Assembly (NCBI GenBank): GCA_963848045.1
Contig: CAWKCC010000003.1
Coordinates: 1 to 64,000, forward strand
Origin: CAVUAT01 sp963848045
GTDB taxonomy: Bacteria > Actinomycetota > Thermoleophilia > Solirubrobacterales > 70-9
Length of the DNA stretch: 64,000 nt
Reading direction: 5' to 3'
Every line of letters begins with the position of its first letter. Position 1 is the stretch's first letter. This document shows positions 46,927 to 53,948 of this stretch, piece by piece. The position numbers and the translations under genes were made by a program. The notes beneath the pieces were generated by a model, which was given only the letters and a program-made list of their open reading frames with translations, was not told where the DNA came from and made no database searches.

Positions 46927-48690
46927 TCAGTCCTGGAACAGCGCGTATCCGTAGGAGCCGCGCTTGTAGGCGAGCTTGGCGATCGCCACCATGCGTTCGT
47001 CGTCGTTGGACTCGACCTGATCGAAGTTCGCGCCGACGCGCTCGGCGGCCCGGGCGCAGAAGGTGTCGGCGATGTAGCTCTCCTGGCCCGAGGTCTCGAC
47101 GCCCTGATCCTCGAAGATCGCGGTCACCCGTGAGAGCACCGCTATCTGGGCATAGATGTCGGAGACCGCGTCCGAGAGGCGCTTTTGCTGGAACTGGCGC
47201 TGGATGATCTCCTTCTTGTTCTCGCGCAGCAGCTTCTCGGTGATGTCAGCGAGGCGCTTGACCTGGTCGGAGACGTCGTCGGCGTGCTTGGAGAGCTCCT
47301 CGTGGGCCTGGCTGATCTTGTCGGGGCGCACCTCGCGCTTGGCGCGGTCGGCCATGTAGTCGACCAGCACCCCGATCGATCCGATCGGGTCGCCGAGCCC
47401 GATGTCGCCCAGGCCCTCGAGCTTCTCGCCCACGGGCTTGAAGCCCCCGAGCGCGACGAAGGCGCGCAGCACGTCGTTGGCGCCCTCGAAGATGGGGAAG
47501 ATCCGGATGTCGCGGACCACCTTCTCCCAGGGCTCGGTGCGCATGTAGCCCTGCCCGCCCGCCAGCTGAAGACAGCGGTTGGCCGCGTACCAGAGGAACT
47601 CGGTCCCCGAGATCTTGCAGATCGCCGACTCCAGCGAGTAGTCCGGCACCCCGGCGTCGACCAGCCCGCAGGTCATATAGGTCATCGCCTCCAGCCCGAA
47701 CAGGTAGGAGACCATCCAGCCGATCTTGTCCTGGACCAGCTCGAAGTCGGCCAGCGGCTGGCCGAACTGCCTGCGCTCGGCCACGTGGTCGATGGTGATG
47801 TCGAGCAGGTGCTTGGTGGCGCCGACCGAGCCTGTGCCGAGGCCGATGCGGCCGTTGTTGAGCACCTGCATCGCGATCCGGAAGCCCTGACCGGGCTCGC
47901 CGAGCACGTTCTCGGCGGGGACGCGGACATCCTTGTAGTAGAGGCGGCGCAGGTCGTTGCCGCGCAGGCCCATGGTGTCGAAGCGCTCGCCGACCTCGAG
48001 CCCCTCCATGCCCTTCTCCAGGATCAGGGCGATGTGGCGATCCTCGCCGTCCACCTCGGCGCGGGCGAAGGTGGTGATCACGTCGGCGCGCGAGCCGTTG
48101 CCGATCCAGCGCTTCTCGCCGTTCAGGACCCAGGAGCCGTCGGGCTGCAGCACCGCCCGCGATCGCAGATCGTAGGCGTCCGAGCCGGCCTCGGGCTCGG
48201 TCAGGGCGAAGGCGGCGAGCTTGCGGCCGCTGGCCAGGTCGGGCAGCCAGCGCTCCTTCTGCTCGTCGGTGCCGAACAGCGAGATCCCCTTGAAGCCGAT
48301 CGACTGGTGGACCCCGAGCACGATCGCGAGCGTCGCGTCGATCGCGCCGATCGTCTCGAAGACGCGGGCGTAGCCGGTCTGCGAGAGGCCCTGGCCGCCG
48401 TAGCGCTCGTCCACATAGAGCCCGAGCACCCCGATCTCGCCGAGGTCGCGGATCATCTCGTCGGGGATCCAGCGCTCCTCCTCGACGCGGCGCGGGTCGT
48501 AGTTCTCGGCGCAGTAGGCGCGCAGCCCGGCGTTGATCTCGCGGATGCGCTCGCGCTCGGAGGGGTCGGGCCGCGGCCACGGGAAGACCATCTCCTCGTG
48601 GATCTCGCCGAGGAAGAGCGCCTTGGCGAACGAGGAGACCTCCTGCTCGGCGTCGGCCCGCGGCTCCCTCGGGATCGCTCTGACCGCCAT
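46927..48690 (-). CDS. Acyl-CoA dehydrogenase, long (VLCAD/ACAD9-like)
   Basis: A 587-residue enzyme with the acyl-CoA dehydrogenase core plus a C-terminal extension of about 170 residues, the layout of VLCAD/ACAD9-type enzymes. Signatures are AAFALTEPEAGSDAYDLR, WIGNGSRADVI, LQLAGGQGYMRTEPWEK and RIFPIFEGANDVLRAFVAL (catalytic Glu). The extension has helices KISQAHEELSKHADDVSD and ITEKLLRENKKEIIQRQF. It probably acts on long-chain acyl-CoA. The start at 48690 has a TAGGGT box 6 nt upstream and shares a 36-bp divergent promoter region with the next gene. Confidence 0.93.
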   Translation of the reverse strand: MAVRAIPREPRADAEQEVSSFAKALFLGEIHEEMVFPWPRPDPSERERIREINAGLRAYCAENYDPRRVEEERWIPDEMIRDLGEIGVLGLYVDERYGGQGLSQTGYARVFETIGAIDATLAIVLGVHQSIGFKGISLFGTDEQKERWLPDLASGRKLAAFALTEPEAGSDAYDLRSRAVLQPDGSWVLNGEKRWIGNGSRADVITTFARAEVDGEDRHIALILEKGMEGLEVGERFDTMGLRGNDLRRLYYKDVRVPAENVLGEPGQGFRIAMQVLNNGRIGLGTGSVGATKHLLDITIDHVAERRQFGQPLADFELVQDKIGWMVSYLFGLEAMTYMTCGLVDAGVPDYSLESAICKISGTEFLWYAANRCLQLAGGQGYMRTEPWEKVVRDIRIFPIFEGANDVLRAFVALGGFKPVGEKLEGLGDIGLGDPIGSIGVLVDYMADRAKREVRPDKISQAHEELSKHADDVSDQVKRLADITEKLLRENKKEIIQRQFQQKRLSDAVSDIYAQIAVLSRVTAIFEDQGVETSGQESYIADTFCARAAERVGANFDQVESNDDERMVAIAKLAYKRGSYGYALFQD

Positions 48691-48696
48691 TCGGCC

Positions 48697-48720
48697 ACCC
48701 TATCGAGTGGGCTATAGAGT
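48697..48720. promoter_or_regulatory. Overlapping divergent leaderless promoters
   Basis: Minus strand: TAGGGT (48702-48697), 6 nt from the ATG at 48690. Plus strand: TAGAGT (48715-48720), 6 nt from the ATG at 48727. With only 36 bp between the starts, the two -35 regions must overlap the opposite -10 or coding sequence, so the promoters may compete. Confidence 0.5.
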
Positions 48721-48726
48721 CGGGCC

Positions 48727-48978
48727 ATGGAAGATCACGGAGGCAGGTCACCGGAGGAGCGCCGGGCCGCGTCGCAGGCCCGGGCCAGGGCCCGCGAGGG
48801 AGCGGCCGAGCCCGGCGACGAGGAGTACACCGAGCCCGCCGGGGGCCGGCGCTCGCCGGCCTCGGTCAGTCGCCATTACGGCGGCTCCGACGTCTATGCG
48901 CGCAGGCGCCTGGTCGCGCTCGGGGCCGTGATCGCGGTGGTCGTCTTGCTGCTGGTCGTGTTCGTCGCGGGCTGCTGA
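48727..48978 (+). CDS. Small tail-anchored membrane protein
   Basis: An 83-residue protein. The N-terminal 60 residues are hydrophilic (MEDHGGRSPEERRAASQARA, then VSRHYGGSDVYARRR), and the C-terminal LVALGAVIAVVVLLLVVFVAGC is a membrane helix ending in Cys. The positive RRR before the helix favours a cytoplasmic N-terminus. It is followed after 3 nt by a lipoprotein gene, so the pair is co-transcribed. No family recognised. Confidence 0.65.
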   Translation: MEDHGGRSPEERRAASQARARAREGAAEPGDEEYTEPAGGRRSPASVSRHYGGSDVYARRRLVALGAVIAVVVLLLVVFVAGC

Positions 48979-48981
48979 GCC

Positions 48982-49842
48982 ATGAGGGCGTTGTTCGTGG
49001 GGGCCCTGGCGGCCGGCGCGCTCGTCCTCGCCGCCTGCGGCGGCGAGCCTGAGCCCCCCGCCGAGCCCCCCGCCGAGCTCCTGCGGACGGCGATCGAGAA
49101 CCCGGCGCCCAGCGGCGAGACCACGATCGACCTCGCGGCCGACCTGCGGGGCTCGGGCCCCTTGGCAGGCGAGCTGAGCGCCAGCCTCAGCGGCCCCTTC
49201 GCGCTCGATCCGACCGGCGGACTGCCGAGCCTCGACCTCGCCGTGGACGCCTCGATCGCGGGCCTCGGCGTGGACGGGGCACTGATCTCCACCGGCGAAG
49301 ACGCCTTCGTGGAGTTCTTCGGCGAGACCTATCAGGTGGGACCCGAGCGGGTCGCTGCGATCGAGAGCCGGCTCGGCTCGGCTACGGGCGGCGCCCCTGG
49401 CCTGGGGCTGAATCTCGCTAGCTGGTTCTTGGATCCACGCTACGCGGGAGTGGAGGAGGCCGTGGGCACCGACACGGTCCTGGTCCAGGCCACCCTCGAC
49501 AGCAAGGCCGCGGCGGCCGGCCTCTCCGGCCTGGCGGACTCGGTGGGCGCACCTGCGCTGTTGGAGGCGCTGGCGGCGGGGGTCGGCTCGGGCCCGATCG
49601 AGGCCTGGATCGCCCTGGACGACAAGACGATCCGGCGCCTGCGGGTGCAGGTCCCCTTCACCGTGGCGCGCGCGCAGCGGGAGGCGGTCAGCGGCGTTCG
49701 CGGGGGAGAGGTGACCCTCCAGGCCGAGATCGCCGACGTCGGAGCCGACGTCGCGGTCGAGCCGCCGCCCGGCGGCGGCTTCCAGCCGATCGAACGGCTG
49801 ATCGAGCGCCTGCAGAACCTGGCCTCGCTCGGCGGGCTCTAG
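48982..49842 (+). CDS. Secreted lipoprotein, LppX/LprG-like fold possible
   Basis: A 286-residue lipoprotein. The signal peptide ends in a lipobox, LAACGGEP, so the Cys (about residue 19) should be lipidated and anchored to the outer face of the membrane. The remainder alternates strands with Ala-rich segments (TTIDLAADLRGSGPLAGELS, then DLAVDASIAGLGVDGALI) and has EDAFVEFFGETYQVGP, a pattern reminiscent of the LppX/LprAFG lipid-binding family. That resemblance is by eye only. It is co-transcribed with the small tail-anchored protein. Confidence 0.7.
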   Translation: MRALFVGALAAGALVLAACGGEPEPPAEPPAELLRTAIENPAPSGETTIDLAADLRGSGPLAGELSASLSGPFALDPTGGLPSLDLAVDASIAGLGVDGALISTGEDAFVEFFGETYQVGPERVAAIESRLGSATGGAPGLGLNLASWFLDPRYAGVEEAVGTDTVLVQATLDSKAAAAGLSGLADSVGAPALLEALAAGVGSGPIEAWIALDDKTIRRLRVQVPFTVARAQREAVSGVRGGEVTLQAEIADVGADVAVEPPPGGGFQPIERLIERLQNLASLGGL

Positions 49843-49846
49843 TCCC

Positions 49847-51025
49847 CTAGCCGAGCTCGGGCTCGGCCTCGTCCACGATCAGGCGCGACAGAGCCAGCGA
49901 GGCGGTGGCTGCCGGCGAGGGGGCGTTGCGCACGTGCAGGGCGCGCTCGGTGAGGTGCACGACGAAGTCGTCCACGAGCGAGCCGTCGCGGTTGACGGCC
50001 TGGGCCCGCACCCCGGACGGCCCGCCGGTGAAGTCGGCCGCCGAGAGCCCGGGCACCAGGCGCCCGGCCTCTCGCACGAAGGATCGGCGGTCGGCCGCGC
50101 GCCTGATCTCCGTCAACCCGGTCCGCCACTGGCGCCTCATCAGCCGCCAGGTGCCGGGCCAGCGCAGCCCGCCGACCAGCAGCGCGGAGGGGCCGAGCAG
50201 CACCCTCTGGTCGATTGCGCGGGTCAGGTGCGCGCCGAGAAAGGGAAGCTCGGGGTCGGGCACCGGGTAGATGCTGGCGCGGACCAACTCGCTGCGCTCG
50301 TGGCGGAGCCTCAGGTAGCCGCCCCGAAAGGGCACGATGCGGGGCTCGGCCGGCGCACCGGCGGCCACGGCGAGCCGATCCGACCAGGCCCCGGCGCAGA
50401 GCACCGCGAAGCGCGCGCGAACGGAACCGCCGGCATAGGTGAGGGCGATCCCCGTCCCGTCGGCCTCGAGGCCGCGCACCGCGCACCCCTTGACGATCGC
50501 ACCGCCCGCCTCGCGCACGTCGGCGGCGAAGGCCTCCGCCACCAGCCTGAAGTCCACCACCCCCGTCTCTGGCGAGTGCAGCGCCGCGAGCCCGCGGGCC
50601 TCGGGCTCGATCGCCGCGATCTCACCGGCCTGCACGCGCCGCAGGCCGCGCACCCCGTTGGCGCGCCCGCGCCGCTCGAGCTCGTCGAGGCCCCGAAGAT
50701 CGCGCTCGTCCGCCGCCACGATCAGCTTGCCGTCGCGCCGCGCCTCGATCCCCCGCTCGTCGCAGTAGGCGTAGAGCTCGCGGGCGCCCTGCACGCACAG
50801 CCGCGCCTTCAGCGACCCCGGCTCGTAGTAGATGCCGGCGTGGATGACGCCGCTGGAGTGACCGGTCTGGTGGCTCGCCAGCTCGGGCTCGCGCTCCAGC
50901 ACGCAGAGGCTGGCGCCCGGGCGGCGCGCCGCGAGCTCGCGCGCCACGGCCAGGCCGACGATGCCGCCGCCCACGACGGCGAAGTCGCAGCCTGCGGGCG
51001 GCTCAGGTGCGGGGCTGGTGGACAC
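49847..51025 (-). CDS. lhgO: L-2-hydroxyglutarate oxidase
   Basis: A 392-residue FAD-dependent oxidase. FAD binding is at DFAVVGGGIVGLAVARELAAR. The block SHQTGHSSGVIHAGIYYEPGSLKARLC is diagnostic for LhgO/L2HGDH, which oxidises L-2-hydroxyglutarate to 2-oxoglutarate as metabolite repair or in lysine/glutarate breakdown. FRGGYLRL and the C-terminal HVRNAPSPAATASLALS also match. It is monocistronic and divergent from the DNA ligase gene 50 bp away. Confidence 0.92.
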   Translation of the reverse strand: MSTSPAPEPPAGCDFAVVGGGIVGLAVARELAARRPGASLCVLEREPELASHQTGHSSGVIHAGIYYEPGSLKARLCVQGARELYAYCDERGIEARRDGKLIVAADERDLRGLDELERRGRANGVRGLRRVQAGEIAAIEPEARGLAALHSPETGVVDFRLVAEAFAADVREAGGAIVKGCAVRGLEADGTGIALTYAGGSVRARFAVLCAGAWSDRLAVAAGAPAEPRIVPFRGGYLRLRHERSELVRASIYPVPDPELPFLGAHLTRAIDQRVLLGPSALLVGGLRWPGTWRLMRRQWRTGLTEIRRAADRRSFVREAGRLVPGLSAADFTGGPSGVRAQAVNRDGSLVDDFVVHLTERALHVRNAPSPAATASLALSRLIVDEAEPELG

Positions 51026-51061
51026 CGCGGCGATGCTACGCGCGGCGAAGGACCCGACGAC

Positions 51062-51067
51062 TACGAT
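51062..51067 (+). promoter_or_regulatory. -10 box of the DNA ligase gene
   Basis: TACGAT, 8 nt before the GTG at 51076; supports that start over an upstream ATG at 51007. Confidence 0.45.
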
Positions 51068-51075
51068 CGGCGCCC

Positions 51076-52047
51076 GTGGCGTTTCCGCTGAAGCCGCCGA
51101 TCAAGCCCCAGCTCGCCCTATCGCGCAAGCAGCTCCCCGAGGGAGACGAGTGGGCGTATGAGCCCAAGTACGACGGCTTCCGCGCGCTCGCCTTCGTGAA
51201 CGGCGATGAGGTCTACCTGCAATCACGCGGTGCCAAGCCCCTGCTCCGCTACTTCCCCGAGCTGGTCTTCCCGCGGGGGCGCTACGTGATGGACGGCGAG
51301 CTGGTCATCCTCGACGACGAGGGCCGCGAGGTCTTCGACGCGCTTCAGGCCCGACTGCATCCGGCCGAGTCCCGGGTGAAGCTGCTGGCCGAGCAGACGC
51401 CCGCGCTCTTCCGGGCCTTCGACCTGCTGGCGATTGACGGGCGAAGCCTGATCAAGGCTCCCTTCGAGCAGCGGCGCGAGGAGCTGGCCGGTCTGATCGC
51501 GGCCGCTCCCGGCCGCAAGAAGTCGGCCTCGGGATCGGTCGAGTTGACGCCGCTGACCAAGGTGGTGAAGACCGCCGAGCCGTGGCTTCGCTCAGGCGAG
51601 GGCGTGATCGCCAAGCGGCTCGACGCCGCCTACCGGCCCGGCGAGCGCAAGGGCATGGTCAAGGTCAAGCACGTTCGCACGATCGACACCGTGATCGTCG
51701 GCTGGCGACCCGGCAAGGAGGCGGGGACGGTGGGCTCGCTGATCCTGGGGCTCTACGACGAGCGGGGCAGGCTGCGCCCGATCGGGCACACCTCGGGCCT
51801 GAAGGCGAAGCAGAAGCGCGAGCTGGTGGAGACGCTGAGGCCGTACGAGACGGGTGAGCGCGGCAGCGGCGACCCGAGTCGCTGGGACAGCGACCGCGAG
51901 CTGGAGTGGATCGAGCTGCGCCCCGAGCTGGTGGTCGAGATCACCTACGACCACACCAGCGGTGGCCGCATCCGGCACGGGTCGAAGATCGTGCGCTGGC
52001 GCGACGATAAGAAGCCGCGCGAGTGCACCCTCGACCAGCTGGTCTGA
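51076..52047 (+). CDS. ATP-dependent DNA ligase, LigD-type ligase module
   Basis: A 323-residue ligase. The nucleotidyl-transfer Lys is in YEPKYDGFRALAF (KxDG). Later motifs are DGELVILDD, FRAFDLLAIDG, EGVIAKRLDAAYRPG and MVKVKHVRTIDTVIVGWRPG, and the OB-fold part ends ECTLDQLV. Length fits a catalytic core plus OB-fold, the C-terminal module of LigD, without polymerase or phosphoesterase. It would seal breaks during Ku-dependent end joining. The polymerase module lies about 0.8 kb away on the opposite strand, and the phosphoesterase at 31.1 kb. Confidence 0.93.
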   Translation: MAFPLKPPIKPQLALSRKQLPEGDEWAYEPKYDGFRALAFVNGDEVYLQSRGAKPLLRYFPELVFPRGRYVMDGELVILDDEGREVFDALQARLHPAESRVKLLAEQTPALFRAFDLLAIDGRSLIKAPFEQRREELAGLIAAAPGRKKSASGSVELTPLTKVVKTAEPWLRSGEGVIAKRLDAAYRPGERKGMVKVKHVRTIDTVIVGWRPGKEAGTVGSLILGLYDERGRLRPIGHTSGLKAKQKRELVETLRPYETGERGSGDPSRWDSDRELEWIELRPELVVEITYDHTSGGRIRHGSKIVRWRDDKKPRECTLDQLV

Positions 52048-52092
52048 GTCGGCGTCCGGGACAGGGCCGGCCGCCGAAGGTTCCAGCAGGCC

Positions 52093-52797
52093 TCAGATCA
52101 CCGGTGAGGCCGAGCGCAGCAGGTATGGCCAGACGTGGACCTCCCAGGCCGCCGAGGCGATCAGCATCGGGATCGCGATCGCGACGGTGACGACGGTGGC
52201 CGCCAGCAGCTGGTCCCACTCGTCGCGGCGGCTGGCGATCGTCCAGGCGGCGAGCGGCAGGAAGACCGCGGTCAGCTCGAGCAGGGCGTGCGGGAGCACG
52301 GTGAGCACCAGCAGCGCGGGGGAGATGCCGGCGCTCTCGGCGAGCGTCGAGCCGTAGACGCCGAGTGCCGCGGACTGGGCCAGCAGCGAGAAGCAGGTGA
52401 CCAGCACGACCCAGGCGAAGGCCACGGGCCGGGCGCGCTCGTGCACCCAACGGGAGATCCCGGCGCGCCTCTCGGCCGAGAGCGGCAGGGTGCTGCCGGC
52501 GATGAACCCGGCGATGCAGGCGACGGCGTGCAGCGCCAGCACCAGGGAGTTCTTGCCGACCAGCTCGGCCATGTGGGGCACCTCGGCGCTCCTCGGCAGC
52601 GCCGGGACGTAGGCGAAGCCGAGGTCGGGCTTGACCGTGGTTGAGATGGCGAGCACCGAGGCGAGCAGCACGATCCCGATCGCCACGGCCCCTGCGAACC
52701 AGGCCCCCACCACCGGCAGGGGGTCGCTGTGCCAACGCGCCAGCGTCGACCTCGTGCTTCGCATCCCGTGGACGAACGCGTATTGGTTGGCCTCCAT
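52093..52797 (-). CDS. SpoIIM-like membrane protein
   Basis: A 234-residue membrane protein with five or six hydrophobic segments. The core LVLALHAVACIAGFIAGSTL, then LLVLTVLPHALLELTAVFLPLAAW and DEWDQLLAATVVTVAIAIP, match the stage II sporulation protein M family (DUF95), whose PHxxxELxAxxL motif is conserved far outside spore formers. The bacterial role beyond sporulation is not defined; often these proteins accompany membrane-lipid or polysaccharide genes. Nothing here implies sporulation. Confidence 0.8.
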   Translation of the reverse strand: MEANQYAFVHGMRSTRSTLARWHSDPLPVVGAWFAGAVAIGIVLLASVLAISTTVKPDLGFAYVPALPRSAEVPHMAELVGKNSLVLALHAVACIAGFIAGSTLPLSAERRAGISRWVHERARPVAFAWVVLVTCFSLLAQSAALGVYGSTLAESAGISPALLVLTVLPHALLELTAVFLPLAAWTIASRRDEWDQLLAATVVTVAIAIPMLIASAAWEVHVWPYLLRSASPVI

Positions 52798-52854
52798 GCC
52801 TTGGCATCATCGGTCGGCCGCGTCCCCGGCATGAGCGCCCGGCTCGGCGCGGAG

Positions 52855-53865
52855 CTAGGCCTTCTTCTTCGCGCGGCTCGGCTGCACGCGCTTGGGCTCG
52901 CCGCGCTGCTTGCGGAAGTGGGGCGGCCAGGGCGCGTCGCCCAGGCCCTGCTCCTCGTCGCGCTGGGCGAGGTCGAGCAGGGCCTGCAACGAGCCCGCGT
53001 GCCGGTCGATCGTCGCCATCGGGTCGCCGAGCTTCGCGAGGCGGTCGGGGACGGTGTCGAGGCGCAGCTCGGCCGGGTCGACGTCGGGCACCTCGTCCCA
53101 GCCGATGGGGCAGCAGACGCGAGCGTCGGCGACGGGGCGCACCGAGTAGCCCGAGGCGATCGTTCGATCGCGCGCGTTCTGGTTGTAGTCGACGAAGACG
53201 CCGTGGCGCTCCTCCTTCCACCACCTGCTGGTGGCCCGCTCGGGAACCCTGCGCTCCACCTCGCGGGCCAGCGCCAGGGCGGCGCGGCGCACCTCGGTGA
53301 AGTCCCAGCGAGCCTCGATGCGCACGTTGACGTGGATCCCGCGCGAGCCCGACGTCTTCGGGAAGCCGCGCAGACCGTGATCCTCGAGCACCTCGCGCAC
53401 CACCAGGGCGACCTCGCGAACCTCCTCGAAGCCGACCTCGGGGGTGGGATCCAGGTCCACCCGCAGCTCGTCGGGGTGATCGAGGTCGGAGCGGCGCGCG
53501 GGCCAGGGGTTGAAGTCGATCACCCCGAGGTTGACCGCCCAGACCAGATGCGCGGCGTCATTGACGACCAGCTCGGTGGCGCTGCGCCCGCTGGGGAACT
53601 TGACGGTGGCCGTCTGCAGCCAATCCGGGGCGCCCTTGGGGACGCGCTTCTGGAAGAAGAAGTCGCCCTCGACGCCGTCCACGAAGCGCTTCATCGTTCC
53701 CGGGCGCTCGCGCAGCTGGTTGACGGCCGCATCGGCGACTTCGAGGTAGTACTCGGCGAGGTCGAGCTTTGTGTGGCCGGGGCCGGGGAAAAACACCTTC
53801 TCCGGGCTGGAGAGGCGGACCTTGTGTCCGGCGGCCTCGATCGTGGTGGCGGTCTTCTCGGCCAT
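52855..53865 (-). CDS. LigD-type DNA polymerase module
   Basis: A 336-residue primase-polymerase of the LigD PolDom/AEP family. KVFFPGPGHTKLDLAEYY is the N-terminal signature, and LRVDLDPTP carries the metal-binding Asp pair. PKTSGSRGIHVNVRI contributes the His, and KEERHGVFVDYNQNARDRTIASGYSVRP is the characteristic downstream block. It fills gaps, often with ribonucleotides, during non-homologous end joining. The tail is Lys-rich. The ATG at 53865 is used; a start two codons earlier is possible. It is one of three separated LigD modules in the window. Confidence 0.93.
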   Translation of the reverse strand: MAEKTATTIEAAGHKVRLSSPEKVFFPGPGHTKLDLAEYYLEVADAAVNQLRERPGTMKRFVDGVEGDFFFQKRVPKGAPDWLQTATVKFPSGRSATELVVNDAAHLVWAVNLGVIDFNPWPARRSDLDHPDELRVDLDPTPEVGFEEVREVALVVREVLEDHGLRGFPKTSGSRGIHVNVRIEARWDFTEVRRAALALAREVERRVPERATSRWWKEERHGVFVDYNQNARDRTIASGYSVRPVADARVCCPIGWDEVPDVDPAELRLDTVPDRLAKLGDPMATIDRHAGSLQALLDLAQRDEEQGLGDAPWPPHFRKQRGEPKRVQPSRAKKKA

Positions 53866-53948
53866 TGGCACATCTTCGCGAACCGCGGGCGCTCTGCCGC
53901 CCTGGTGGCAGCGCCGGAGCCTGATTCAATCCCTGCGATGGAGGAGCG

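Noticed and set aside
52093..52797. Evidence of sporulation from the SpoIIM-like gene.
   Set aside because: The family is widespread in non-spore formers and no other sporulation gene is seen.
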